Positions 41,753 through 50,382 of a DNA stretch of 64,000 nt are shown piece by piece. A program made the position numbers and the translations under genes. How positions within the stretch are numbered: the stretch's first letter is position 1; each line of letters opens with the position of its first letter. The stretch spans positions 124,001-188,000 of the forward strand of contig CAXBJB010000001.1 in NCBI GenBank assembly GCA_963976055.1, read 5' to 3'. The notes under the pieces are model-generated. The model ran no database searches. It saw only the letters and a list, made by a program, of their open reading frames with translations, and was not told where the DNA came from. This DNA is from UBA1479 sp963976055. Lineage in GTDB: Bacteria; Pseudomonadota; Alphaproteobacteria; Rhodospirillales; Casp-alpha2.

Positions 41753-42940
41753 ATGGCATTCGGGGCTTCATCAATGGCGGGGGACGCCACCGATCTGCTC
41801 AAGAAACTTCGGGCCATGGGGGGCAGGAAGGGGGATGTGAACACCCTTTTGCTGGTCGATCTTTCCGACCTGGGGCTGTCTGAAGACGACGAGCATCTGA
41901 TGGACGAAATCGCCGAAATCCATACCCGCGTCGCCCGCGTGCGGGGCGGCGGGGCGTATCAGCTGTCGCCAACCAATATCGCCGTCATCGCGAACCTGAC
42001 GGAAATGAACAGGATGGAGGTTCCCCAGGAACTGAAGATGAGCCTGTTCAAGATCCTGCAGGAGGAATTCCCCGACAAGGTCGCCGCCGTCGACCAGACG
42101 AAGATCGTGCGCACCATCGACATGACGACCCAGATGGCCGGTGCGATCCGCTTTCTCGAAGCGTTCGAGGAGCGCGCCAAGGAACAGGGCGTGATCGCGG
42201 GGGCGGACGGGATGCGGATGCTCAACGCGGCCGACAGCCAGACCGTGCGCGCCGTCCATGCCAAGATCGGTGACAAGGCATTCGCCGAAACCTATGTGCA
42301 GGGCCAGTCGATCACCCTGATCGCCGAGGGCAAGCCGCCGACGGTGATTGCCCGGGAATACTACATGCGCATGGATATTCTGGGCTCCGACGCGCTGAAG
42401 AACGTCAGCATCCATGAGTCCGACCCCCTGTTCCCGCAACTGACCCTGGCTTTGGATCCGCTGATGCTGGGCATGTACCGGCACTACAACCCGGAAGGCG
42501 GAAAGTGCGCCCTCAACCTGACGTTGGAATCGGTTACCGGCGCGGCATTCCAGAAATTCCTGGCCGCGAATGGCGCCGCCAAACTGTCCAACGTCATTGT
42601 CGAACTGCGTCTGGCGGACGTCTTGCGTGACCTGCGCAAGTACGAAGCGGCACAGACCGCCGTGCGCGCCCAGGGCGGCACCATCGCCGTCGACATCGTC
42701 GATCCGGCGTCGCTCGCGGTGCTCAACCTGGCCGGCTTCAATGCCAATATCGCGAAAATTCCTTGGCGCGAGAGCGGCATGGAGACCCTGGCGCGCAACC
42801 GTTCGGTCATAAAGCAGGCCCAGGACGCGGGATGCATCGTCGTTCTGTGCCGAGTCGATTCCGAATTGGGGTTGCGGGTCGGGCGCGAGATTGGAATCAC
42901 GGCCTTTCAAGGGCTGCATATCGAGGAAATGCTGATATAA
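41753..42940 (+). CDS. Degenerate GGDEF-EAL-like protein, tandem paralogue 2
   Basis: 395 residues from ATG 41753, 36 bases after paralogue 1. Same plan as its neighbours: LLLVDLSDLGL and GAYQLSPTNIAVIANL in the first half; ALNLTLESVTG, VIVELRLADVL, AQGGTIAVDIVDPASLAVLNL and CIVVLCRVDSELG...FQGLHIEEML in the second. It is the most diverged of the three: the Asn-Val-Glu-Thr-Val-Phe block has changed and the inter-domain linker differs. All acidic residues needed for EAL catalysis are absent. The separate amino-acid pattern suggests specialised, perhaps hetero-oligomeric, functions for the three copies. Confidence 0.7.
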   Translation: MAFGASSMAGDATDLLKKLRAMGGRKGDVNTLLLVDLSDLGLSEDDEHLMDEIAEIHTRVARVRGGGAYQLSPTNIAVIANLTEMNRMEVPQELKMSLFKILQEEFPDKVAAVDQTKIVRTIDMTTQMAGAIRFLEAFEERAKEQGVIAGADGMRMLNAADSQTVRAVHAKIGDKAFAETYVQGQSITLIAEGKPPTVIAREYYMRMDILGSDALKNVSIHESDPLFPQLTLALDPLMLGMYRHYNPEGGKCALNLTLESVTGAAFQKFLAANGAAKLSNVIVELRLADVLRDLRKYEAAQTAVRAQGGTIAVDIVDPASLAVLNLAGFNANIAKIPWRESGMETLARNRSVIKQAQDAGCIVVLCRVDSELGLRVGREIGITAFQGLHIEEMLI

Positions 42941-42991
42941 GGCGGCGGGGCAATTAAGACAGTCTTATCAACTACCTGATATGGATGGTTT

Positions 42992-43006
42992 GTTCAGGCA
43001 TTGTTC
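42992..43006. promoter_or_regulatory. GTTC-N7-GTTC sequence upstream of paralogue 3
   Basis: GTTCAGGCATTGTTC matches the bare alphaproteobacterial SOS consensus and lies 63 bases before the third paralogue. With a GC-rich 64-kb window one chance match of this loose pattern is expected, and the spacer is less typical than at 23969, so support is weak. The 129-base gap around it probably holds a promoter. Confidence 0.25.
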
Positions 43007-43069
43007 TTGCCCGGAATACATCGTATGAACCAAAATTAAGCCCATTGACGAAAATGGACCGGAAATTTC

Positions 43070-44248
43070 ATGGCTGATTCAAGCCCAGGTGGCGGCGAGC
43101 ATCTTAAGCTGCTGACGCGACTGAAGAATTGGAAAGGCGGGACGGAAGAGCCCAATCATCTGATTCTGGTCAGTTTTTCCACCCTCGGCATGACCGAGGA
43201 AGAGGATAAGCAGCTTCGCAAGAAAACCGATGAATCCTACGAGCGCTCGCGCGAGCGGCGCGGCGCCGAGGTCTATCGCCTGACCAATACGGACACGGCG
43301 CTGCTGATGAAGCTCAACGACTACAACCAGATGGAATGGACGTCGGAGCTCAAGGTCGACCTGATCCGCGTCATTCAGCAGAATTTCCCGGAATATTTCA
43401 GCCAGATCGACCAGTCGCGCATGCTGCGCATCATCAATCTGCAGGGCCGCATCGGCAACGCCATCAAGTTCCTGGAAACCTTCGACGACCGCGCCAAGGA
43501 AGCGGGCGTCGGCACGGGCGAGACGCGGCCGCTGCGCGAAAGCGATATCCAGGTCGTGCGCGACGGCATGCGCAAGATGGGCAAGAAGGCGTTCACGGAC
43601 AACTTCATCCGCTCCCAGGCGACGGTCGTGATCACGCCGGGCAAGCCGCCCATGCCGGTCATGAAGGAATACTTCATCTCGGTCGAGATGATCCGCCAGC
43701 ACATCCTGACCAATGTGGATTTCCGCGGCGCCGGCCTGGTGTTCCAGCACCTGACCCGGTCCCTGGATCAGATGCTCATCGAATGCTTCGACGAGGTCAA
43801 TCCGGAGCGTTCCAAGGCGTCCCTCAACCTGAACGTGGAAACCGTGTTCACCCACTCGTTCCAGAACCTCCTGGAAAAGGGGGCGAAGGCGCTGTCGAGC
43901 CTCGTCCTGGAATTCCGCGCGGAAAACATCCTGCAGAACTGGGATCAGTTCCAGACCGCGTCGGAACTGATCACCTCCCACGGCGGCACCATCGCGATCG
44001 ACGCCATCATCCCGGAAAGTCTGGGCGTGATCGACCTGCCGAAGCTGGGCGCCAAGTTGGCCAAGGTGTTCTGGCGGCCGGGCACGGAAAACTCCCTGCC
44101 GAAGTTCAAGGAAACCATCCAGAGCCTGCAGCAGCGCGGCACGGTTCTGGTGATGGCGCGCGTCGACGATGAACTGGCGATCAAGACCGCCCATGCCTGC
44201 GGCATCACCATGTTCCAAGGTTTCCTGATCGACGACATGGTGCGTTAG
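43070..44248 (+). CDS. Degenerate GGDEF-EAL-like protein, tandem paralogue 3
   Basis: 392 residues from ATG 43070. LILVSFSTLGMTEEEDKQL and GAEVYRLTNTDTALLMKL form the GGDEF-like half; SLNLNVETVFTHSF, LVLEFRAENIL, SHGGTIAIDAIIPESLGVIDL and VLVMARVDDELA with GITMFQGFLIDDMV the EAL-like half. It is more similar to paralogue 1 than to 2 (shared NVETVF, MKEYF/MTEYY and QFQTA blocks). Catalytic residues of both domains are missing. A separate promoter is possible in the 129-base gap before it. The secreted DUF2927 gene follows after 23 bases. Confidence 0.72.
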   Translation: MADSSPGGGEHLKLLTRLKNWKGGTEEPNHLILVSFSTLGMTEEEDKQLRKKTDESYERSRERRGAEVYRLTNTDTALLMKLNDYNQMEWTSELKVDLIRVIQQNFPEYFSQIDQSRMLRIINLQGRIGNAIKFLETFDDRAKEAGVGTGETRPLRESDIQVVRDGMRKMGKKAFTDNFIRSQATVVITPGKPPMPVMKEYFISVEMIRQHILTNVDFRGAGLVFQHLTRSLDQMLIECFDEVNPERSKASLNLNVETVFTHSFQNLLEKGAKALSSLVLEFRAENILQNWDQFQTASELITSHGGTIAIDAIIPESLGVIDLPKLGAKLAKVFWRPGTENSLPKFKETIQSLQQRGTVLVMARVDDELAIKTAHACGITMFQGFLIDDMVR

Positions 44249-44271
44249 GCGTTTCCTTGTTAGGATGAGCC

Positions 44272-45078
44272 ATGCGCTTTCCGGCACGCTTTCTGATCAT
44301 CGCCTGCGCCCTGACGGTCGCCGCCGTCACGGCCGCGCGGGCCGGAGATAACGTTTCCAACACGGACCTGATCAAGGCGTTCGCTGGGGTGGCCCTTGGC
44401 GCCGAACACGAAAAGCGCATTCCCCGCGTCATCAAGTGGGTCGCCCCGATCAACGTCGCGATCATCGGCAAGGGCTACCCGCCCCTGTTCGAGGAACTGG
44501 TGGTTCGTCAACTTGACGATATCGCCAAGGAAACCGGCCATCCGGTGAAACTGGTGTATTCCGAGGTGATGCGCCTGGAAAAGCGCCTGGCCCCCAACGT
44601 TTCCAAAATTCCCATCAACGTCCTGGTGTTTTTCGGGCCCAAAGCGTCGCTGCCGGCGGTCATCGAAAAGCGCACCAAGGGGGCCTACAAGGCGGTCGAT
44701 GCGGAAAGGATGCTGAAGCTCGGTTTTTGCCACGGGCGCCTGCGCATCAACAAGACGGGGGCCCTGACCTTCGGCTACGCGGCGGTTCCGGCGGAAATCG
44801 TGACCCAGGTCCAGTACGGCAACGTTCGGGTCGATCCCAAGATCTTCCTGCGCGCCTGCGTGACCGAGGAAATCACCCAGCTCATGGGGCTGGTCAACGA
44901 CGTCGACGGGCTGACCTTCTCGATTTTCTCGGACAGCAGCCGTCACGTCGACCTGACCGAGGCCGACCGCTGGATGCTGCGCATGCTCTACGATGAGCGC
45001 ATGAAGCCCGGCATGAAGGCGGATCAGGCGTTGCCCATCGCGGCCCAGTATCTGGCCCTCAAGCGGCCGGGAAAATAA
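44272..45078 (+). CDS. Secreted DUF2927 protein
   Basis: 268 residues, ATG at 44272 after AGGATG. Signal peptide: RFLIIACALTVAAVTAARAG. The family core is the C-terminal ACVTEEITQLMGLVNDVDG followed by SIFSDSSRH and LTEADRWMLRMLYDERMKPG. The EEITQ-LG-NDxD pattern resembles a degenerate zinc-protease-like helix but no activity is known. It should act in the periplasm. Its close spacing to the third degenerate GGDEF-EAL gene suggests a common transcript, which would connect a cytoplasmic sensor-like set with an envelope protein. Confidence 0.82.
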   Translation: MRFPARFLIIACALTVAAVTAARAGDNVSNTDLIKAFAGVALGAEHEKRIPRVIKWVAPINVAIIGKGYPPLFEELVVRQLDDIAKETGHPVKLVYSEVMRLEKRLAPNVSKIPINVLVFFGPKASLPAVIEKRTKGAYKAVDAERMLKLGFCHGRLRINKTGALTFGYAAVPAEIVTQVQYGNVRVDPKIFLRACVTEEITQLMGLVNDVDGLTFSIFSDSSRHVDLTEADRWMLRMLYDERMKPGMKADQALPIAAQYLALKRPGK

Positions 45079-45097
45079 TCGGCCGCCTGAAGGCTTC

Positions 45098-45211
45098 CTA
45101 GAACGCCCAGAACAGATCGCGCAGGTCGAACATGGCTTCCGCGGCCAAGGCCGTGAGCGTCAACGGCAGGGCCACGGCGAAGGCGGCAAGAGGGGCTTTC
45201 ATGGTTTCCAT
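45098..45211 (-). CDS. Small hydrophobic protein (37 residues)
   Basis: A short frame METMKAPLAAFAVALPLTLT... ending FDLRDLFWAF. Support is an ideal ribosome binding site, AAGGAG, seven bases before the ATG at 45211, and a single hydrophobic helix at residues 8-25. Such peptides often associate with membrane complexes. It lies downstream of the fumarylacetoacetase-family gene on the same strand, 121 bases away, and converges on the DUF2927 gene. No homologue recognised. Confidence 0.5.
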   Translation of the reverse strand: METMKAPLAAFAVALPLTLTALAAEAMFDLRDLFWAF

Positions 45212-45332
45212 AAGAGGTCTCCTTTCTCCGTCCAAGCGACGAAAAGGAGACCACGAAACCAGGGCCGCCCGAGGGCGGGAATCGGGCAAATCAATGGCAG
45301 GCGGAAAGACCGCCCGGCCGGGAATTCGGATG

Positions 45333-46019
45333 TCAGACGACCTTGATGGTCAACTCGTCCACGCCCTCGACCCCGCCCTTCAGCACGTCGCCGCGCTGCA
45401 CGGCGCCGACGCCGGCGGGCGTGCCGGTGAAGATCAGGTCGCCCGGGGCCAGGGTGAACAGGCCCGACAGGTATTCGATCATTTCCGGTATTTTCCAGAT
45501 CATCTGGTTCAGGTCGCCATCCTGGCGAACCTCGCCGTTGCGCTCCAGCCAGATGCGCCCGGCGGTCGGATGGCCGGTCTTGTCGGCGGGATGGATCGCC
45601 GTGCAGGGGGCGGCAAGGTCGAATGCCTTGCCGACATCCCAGGGCCGGCCCATTTTCTTGGCTTCGCCCTGTAGGTCGCGGCGCGTCATGTCCAGGCCCA
45701 CGGCATAGCCGAACACATGGTCGAGCGCCTGCGCCGCCGGAATGTTCGTGCCGCCCGACTTCAGGCCGAGAACCAGTTCCAGTTCCCAATGGACGTCGTT
45801 CGAGGCGACCGGATAGGGCCAGTCGCCGCCGCCGATCATCAGGTTATCGGGGCATTTCATGAAAAAGAACGGCGGCTCGCGGTCCGGGTCATGGCCCATT
45901 TCAATGGCGTGTTCGGCATAGTTTCGGCCCACGCAATAGACGCGGCGCACGGGGAACTGGTCGTCCGTACCGGCGACGGGCAGAAACGATTGGGGCGGCT
46001 GGGGAATGACGTAGGCCAT
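45333..46019 (-). CDS. Fumarylacetoacetate hydrolase (FAH)-family protein
   Basis: 228 residues, ATG at 46019. VRRVYCVGRNYAEHAIEMG, PPFFFMKCPDNL, WELELVLGL (metal Glu pair), GYAVGLDMTRRDLQ and IFTGTPAGVGAVQRGD are the FAH-family landmarks, and the metal ligands Glu/Glu/Asp are in place. Members hydrolyse or decarboxylate acylpyruvates, fumarylpyruvate or oxaloacetate. MaiA-like or gentisate genes are not adjacent, so the specific substrate is open; acylpyruvase or oxaloacetate decarboxylase activity is plausible. Confidence 0.9.
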   Translation of the reverse strand: MAYVIPQPPQSFLPVAGTDDQFPVRRVYCVGRNYAEHAIEMGHDPDREPPFFFMKCPDNLMIGGGDWPYPVASNDVHWELELVLGLKSGGTNIPAAQALDHVFGYAVGLDMTRRDLQGEAKKMGRPWDVGKAFDLAAPCTAIHPADKTGHPTAGRIWLERNGEVRQDGDLNQMIWKIPEMIEYLSGLFTLAPGDLIFTGTPAGVGAVQRGDVLKGGVEGVDELTIKVV

Positions 46020-46103
46020 CGGAATCCTCGGATTTTTCGTGGTGCGGGGCGCGCCGCCGGCCGGCGGCGCCCAATCGGTCTGTTCGGATTTACGCGATGC
46101 GTC

Positions 46104-47309
46104 TCAGGCGCGCAATAGGATTCCCAAGGTTCTAAGGTGGGAGACACCGTTGCGGATTTCGGGTTCGCTGAGATCAGGCAAGCCCGTTTCCAACTCCGCG
46201 CGCGTGACGACGTCCCGGTCGAGAACCCATTGTGCAAGTTCCGCCGTGGCGGGGGTGAGGGTGTCCCGGGCCTTCGGTGTCTTGACCTGCCAGTCCTGTC
46301 CGCGCCGCGCCAGCTTGACCCCGGTTGCCTGGACACGAAAGAACCCGGCGAATTCGGGATCGGGCAGATCGAAGCCGGGGATCATGTCGAACAGGCGCCG
46401 CCGCTGTTCTTCCAGCAGCCCGGTGGTGACCTTGGGATCGTCGAGTATCTCCAGCAGCCGTCCGGCAAGGTCGCGGACGCGTTCACGGTACAATTCGGGT
46501 TCATCCACGGTCGGCATCTCTCGGCGAAACAGGGGATCGGCCGTCGCCGCGCGGGTCACCGTGCGCAGGAAATCCAGGCCCGTCGGCCGGGTCGTCCCGA
46601 ACGACAGATGCAGGCAGGAATCCGACGCGGCCAGCGCGTCGTGGTACTGTCCGCGCGGAATGTAGAGAATATCTCCCGGTGTCATGGTGATTTCCTGTGT
46701 CCGGGCACCTTTGGCCTTGGCGTGATAGGCCTCGTCGAAGCTGGAATAACGGTATCCGTCGGCCTCGATCGGCTGTTCGAAGTGCCCTTCGTACAAATGC
46801 CAGGTCTTTTCACCCTCGATATGAACGGCGAAGACCTCCATCGTGTCGAAATGGCTTTTGAAGGCGGGCCGCTGACAGCGGGAGTAATAGGCGTTGCAGG
46901 TGACGCGGGACGCCATGGCCATCTGCAGGGCGGTGGCGATCGCCGCCGACCCGGGGTCCAGCATTTCCATCAGGTCGAGAACTAGGGAGGCGCCGTCTTC
47001 AAGAAGGTTTCCGACCCGGGGCCAGTCCGGCAGCATGGCGCGGCCGCCCTCCCGCAGGTTGCCCATGAGGCAGAATTCATCGGGGGCCAGATTGCGGCCG
47101 TCCAGCGCCATTTTCATGGTATGGGCGTTCCATACGGTGGTCATGTTGACCAGCCGGTTGAAGGACGACCAGTCGAACAGGCGGCGGATCTTATCCGCAT
47201 CGCCCGGAATGTGGACGGCCCGGCGGCCGAAATGATCTGCGAAAAACGTTTCCGGCGTCATCGGCGCGATCAGGTCGCGAAACGTAATGCTGGTTTGCGT
47301 GTCCGGCAC
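46104..47309 (-). CDS. JmjC-like cupin oxygenase (ribosomal oxygenase family)
   Basis: About 401 residues from GTG 47309, which follows GGGAGGA by five bases; ATGs further upstream lack this signal. The cupin core has HFDTMEVFAVHIEGEKTWHL (His and Asp of the Fe(II) triad) and MTPGDILYIPRGQYHDALA (second His), as in YcfD/RoxA proteins. The C-terminal 150 residues are helical with a winged-helix-like end. Homologues hydroxylate ribosomal protein or other polypeptide side chains using 2-oxoglutarate and oxygen. It is divergent from the hypothetical gene at 47673. An oxygen-dependent protein hydroxylase is the best reading. Confidence 0.82.
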   Translation of the reverse strand: MPDTQTSITFRDLIAPMTPETFFADHFGRRAVHIPGDADKIRRLFDWSSFNRLVNMTTVWNAHTMKMALDGRNLAPDEFCLMGNLREGGRAMLPDWPRVGNLLEDGASLVLDLMEMLDPGSAAIATALQMAMASRVTCNAYYSRCQRPAFKSHFDTMEVFAVHIEGEKTWHLYEGHFEQPIEADGYRYSSFDEAYHAKAKGARTQEITMTPGDILYIPRGQYHDALAASDSCLHLSFGTTRPTGLDFLRTVTRAATADPLFRREMPTVDEPELYRERVRDLAGRLLEILDDPKVTTGLLEEQRRRLFDMIPGFDLPDPEFAGFFRVQATGVKLARRGQDWQVKTPKARDTLTPATAELAQWVLDRDVVTRAELETGLPDLSEPEIRNGVSHLRTLGILLRA

Positions 47310-47672
47310 GATTCCTCCCATCGTGTGCCCGCATTTTCCGGACACCGGGCGGTCATCGTCCGCCGCCCTTGTTGCTTTCGAGTCTACGGTAACCGCTTTG
47401 CATGCGCCACCCCGGGTGCCCCGGTGGCGGCCCGGTTATCCACAATCCGACCGGCAGGGGAATATTTTCGTTTTGTCTGATCGCACGCATGGGCGTATGA
47501 AGAACCTTAGGCAGGAACGCCGCGCGGCGGCTGCGCGTGTCCTGTCCACGACCAGAACGAACCAAACAAACCAAAAACAACACGACGGCAGGCCACTTCC
47601 TGGGATAGGCAGGCTTCTTCAAAGGGCCATGCTGGGCGACCGGCATTGTCTTTCACCGGAGGACGGACGCCC
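47310..47672. other. Divergent intergenic region, 363 bases
   Basis: Lies between the cupin oxygenase gene and the gene at 47673. It contains AT-richer patches around 47461-47480 and 47560-47580, likely promoters. No gene, repeat or RNA structure could be supported. Confidence 0.4.
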
Positions 47673-48137
47673 ATGTCCGACAGGCCCATGTCCGATAGGA
47701 ACGATCGCCCCACCGCGGGCATTGCGGGAATCCCCAACGCCTTTCTGCCCGGCGACTGGTTTTTCGAGTTCGAGCAGGATTACGGCGACGGCATCCGCGT
47801 TATCAAGCGCGGGCTCGACGCCTCGCTTCTGGTCGTGCGCAAGTACGACATCGGCGCCGAAGAGGTCTTGGCCTTCTCCACCTACGACGGTAAGCGTCGG
47901 GCCATGACCGTGTTCCACTTCCACCCGGATTTCGATCTCCGCCGCCGCCGCCATTACATGGAGGCCCACCGCGAGGGCTATGACGTCGCGTGCGAGGTCA
48001 CGGGCCATCTGGAAGCGGAGCGCGCCCGGCGTCAGGCCGCCATCAGGCGGCGGGTCGCCAAGGCGGGCCGCGCCGTGACCCTGGCCGCCCAGGCCGCCGC
48101 CGTGTTCATCCTGGCCCATTACTCGCCCGGACGCTGA
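47673..48137 (+). CDS. Hypothetical protein
   Basis: 154 residues from ATG 47673, with GGAGG ten bases upstream. The first 20 residues are Asp/Arg/Met-rich; the middle contains AFLPGDWFFEFEQDYGDG and LLVVRKYDIGAEEVLAFSTY, a beta-rich compact region, and the C-terminal 55 residues are an Arg/Ala-rich helix ending in a hydrophobic AVTLAAQAAAVFILAHY that could be a membrane helix. I do not recognise the family. It precedes dgcN by 65 bases without clear linkage. Confidence 0.65.
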   Translation: MSDRPMSDRNDRPTAGIAGIPNAFLPGDWFFEFEQDYGDGIRVIKRGLDASLLVVRKYDIGAEEVLAFSTYDGKRRAMTVFHFHPDFDLRRRRHYMEAHREGYDVACEVTGHLEAERARRQAAIRRRVAKAGRAVTLAAQAAAVFILAHYSPGR

Positions 48138-48202
48138 CCCCTTCCCATCGGGACCGGTCGTGTTAGGCTCCTTGCCTGAATGAACCTGCTGGGAGACCCG
48201 CC

Positions 48203-49207
48203 ATGGCACTCGCGACCCCCTACCTGATGTTCGTCGGCGACGCGCCGGACCAGCTTGCGGCCAAGGTCGCCATCGGGGTCGTCCACTGGCGGCCCGACTG
48301 GTGCAAGGGCCAGCTTCGCTTGGCCGGGTGCAAGGCCGATCTGGGGATTCCCGACATGACCATCGCCGACGCGCTCAAGGCCGGCTGCAAGACCATGGTC
48401 ATCGGCGTCGCCAACCGGGGCGGGGTGATCCCCGACCATTGGACCGGCGTCATCGTCGAGGCCATCGAGGCCGGCATGGATGTGGCCGCCGGGCTTCACC
48501 GGCGGCTGCGTGACGTGCCTGCCATCGCCGAGGCGGCGGCCCGCCACGGGCGGCTGTTGACTGACGCCCGCCATCCGTCGCGCGATTTCGACGTCGCCTC
48601 GGGACAGGCCAGGGATGGCCGGAGGCTGTTGACCGTGGGCACGGACGTATCCGTGGGCAAGATGTTCACCTCGCTGGCCATCGAGCGGGAGATGAAGGCG
48701 CGCGGCATGAAGGCCGATTTCCGCGCCACCGGCCAGACCGGCATCTTCATCGCCGGCGACGGCGCGTCCGTCGACGCCGTGGTTGCCGATTTCATCGCCG
48801 GGGCCGCCGAATGGCTGACGCCGGCCAATGATCCGAACCATTGGGACGTGGTCGAGGGCCAGGGATCGCTGTTCCATGCCTCCTATTCCGGGGTCACCCT
48901 GGGCCTGGTCCATGGCGCCAGGCCCCATGCCCTGGTGCTGTGCCACGATGCGGCGCGGCTGGAAATGCGCGGCACTCCCGGCGTGCCCGTGCCGTCGTTG
49001 GAGGACTGCATCGACGTCAACGAGCGCATGGCCCGCATGTTCGAGCCCGACGCCAAGGTCGTCGGCGTGTCCGTGAACACCAGTTCCATGGACGCGGCGC
49101 GGGCCACGGCTTATCTGGCCGAGATTTCAGAACGTCTCAATCTGCCCGCCGTCGATGCGGTGCGCACGGGCGTCGGGCCCGTCGTCGACGCCATCGAGAA
49201 GCTGTAA
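48203..49207 (+). CDS. dgcN: DUF1611-family protein, D-glutamate N-acetyltransferase (DgcN)-like
   Basis: 334 residues, ATG at 48203. It has the DUF1611 layout: DQLAAKVAIGVVHWRPDWC at the start, a P-loop-like VGTDVSVGKMFTSLAIEREM near residue 145, RATGQTGIFIAGDG and VEGQGSLFHASYSGV. In recently described bacteria the DgcN-DgcA pair N-acetylates D-glutamate and racemises the product for D-glutamate catabolism. The start of dgcA is 2 bases after this stop, matching that pair. The assignment rests on gene pairing and family resemblance. Confidence 0.85.
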   Translation: MALATPYLMFVGDAPDQLAAKVAIGVVHWRPDWCKGQLRLAGCKADLGIPDMTIADALKAGCKTMVIGVANRGGVIPDHWTGVIVEAIEAGMDVAAGLHRRLRDVPAIAEAAARHGRLLTDARHPSRDFDVASGQARDGRRLLTVGTDVSVGKMFTSLAIEREMKARGMKADFRATGQTGIFIAGDGASVDAVVADFIAGAAEWLTPANDPNHWDVVEGQGSLFHASYSGVTLGLVHGARPHALVLCHDAARLEMRGTPGVPVPSLEDCIDVNERMARMFEPDAKVVGVSVNTSSMDAARATAYLAEISERLNLPAVDAVRTGVGPVVDAIEKL

Positions 49208-49209
49208 CC

Positions 49210-50202
49210 ATGGCGGGGGCGCGCCGCCTGTCCGCCGTCGACCAGGGCTGGCCCCTGGCCCGGCCCTTTGCCATTTCGCGCGGCGTCAAGACGGAGGCCC
49301 GGGTCGTCGTCTGCGAGGTCGAGGACGCGGACGGACAGGCCGGGCGGGGCGAATGCGTGCCCTATGCGCGCTACGGTGAAACGGTCGATAGCGTGATCCA
49401 CCAGATCGCCGAGGTCGCCGACGCCGTGGCCGAGGGGATCGGCCGCCGCGACCTGCTTGACCTTCTTCCGGCGGGGGCCGCGCGCAACGCCGTCGACTGC
49501 GCGCTGTGGGACCTGGAATGCAAGCAGGCGGGCCGGCGCGCCTGGGACCTGGCGGGTCTGCCGGGACCCATGCCCGCGGTAACGGCGGAAACCATCGGCA
49601 TCGCCAGCCCCCAGGACATGGCGATCCAGGCCCGGCGTCTGGCCAAGGCCCCTTTGCTGAAGATCAAGCTGGACGGTGCCGACGTGCGCGCGCGTCTTGG
49701 CGCCGTGCGCGAGGCTGCGCCCGAGGCGCGACTGGTCGTCGACCCAAATGAAGGCTGGGACCTGCACCGGCTGGAAAACCTTGCGCCGTTCCTGACCGAG
49801 ATGGGCGTGGAGATGCTCGAACAGCCGGTCCCCGCCCATGGCGATGAGCTTTTGCGCGGCCTGTCCTATCCGATCCCGATCTGCGCCGATGAAAGCTGCC
49901 ACACGGTCCGGGACCTGGACCGTCTTGTCGGCCTCTACGACATGGTCAACGTCAAGTTGGACAAGACCGGCGGCCTGACGGCGGCCCTTGATCTGGCCGA
50001 TGCCGCCTGCGCACAGGGGTTCGGGTTGATGGTCGGCTGCATGGTCGCGACGTCGCTGGCCATGGCGCCGGCCACGCTTTTGATGGATCGGGCTCGCGTC
50101 GTCGATCTGGACGGTCCCCTGCTGTTGCGCGAGGACCGCGTGCCGGGCCTGGATTTCGCGGGCGGGCACATCCATCCGCCCGCGCCGGAGCTGTGGGGGT
50201 GA
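49210..50202 (+). CDS. dgcA: Enolase-superfamily racemase, N-acetyl-D-glutamate racemase (DgcA)-like
   Basis: 330 residues from ATG 49210, coupled to dgcN. Enolase-superfamily motifs: GECVPYARYGETVDSV near residue 40, LLKIKLDG (catalytic Lys in KIK), VVDPNEGWD (metal Asp), MLEQPVP (metal Glu), CADESCH (metal Asp/Glu) and NVKLDKTGG (opposite Lys). It resembles dipeptide epimerases, but the pairing with DgcN supports racemisation of N-acetyl-D-glutamate. The product would be N-acetyl-L-glutamate, deacetylated to L-glutamate by another enzyme not seen here. A perfect palindrome follows the gene. Confidence 0.87.
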   Translation: MAGARRLSAVDQGWPLARPFAISRGVKTEARVVVCEVEDADGQAGRGECVPYARYGETVDSVIHQIAEVADAVAEGIGRRDLLDLLPAGAARNAVDCALWDLECKQAGRRAWDLAGLPGPMPAVTAETIGIASPQDMAIQARRLAKAPLLKIKLDGADVRARLGAVREAAPEARLVVDPNEGWDLHRLENLAPFLTEMGVEMLEQPVPAHGDELLRGLSYPIPICADESCHTVRDLDRLVGLYDMVNVKLDKTGGLTAALDLADAACAQGFGLMVGCMVATSLAMAPATLLMDRARVVDLDGPLLLREDRVPGLDFAGGHIHPPAPELWG

Positions 50203-50214
50203 CGGATTGGTTGT

Positions 50215-50236
50215 ACCATTAGGGCATTCTAATGGT
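50215..50236. promoter_or_regulatory. 22-base inverted repeat between dgcA and the receiver gene
   Basis: ACCATTAG (50215-50222) and CTAATGGT (50229-50236) are exact inverted copies with a 6-base loop, 12 bases after the dgcA stop. It has no T-run, so it may be an operator for the downstream gene or an mRNA-stabilising hairpin. Confidence 0.4.
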
Positions 50237-50382
50237 CTGATTTCTAACATTATTGGCTTCGTGAATATTTCAAGTTAAGTAGAAAGCGGTATCAGGCGCA
50301 ACTTTAAGACGCCAAGGGAAAGTCGCGGGTGAGCAACATGTTGAACGGTGGCGCGGGGGCGTTCTTCCCTCGATGAAAAGCA

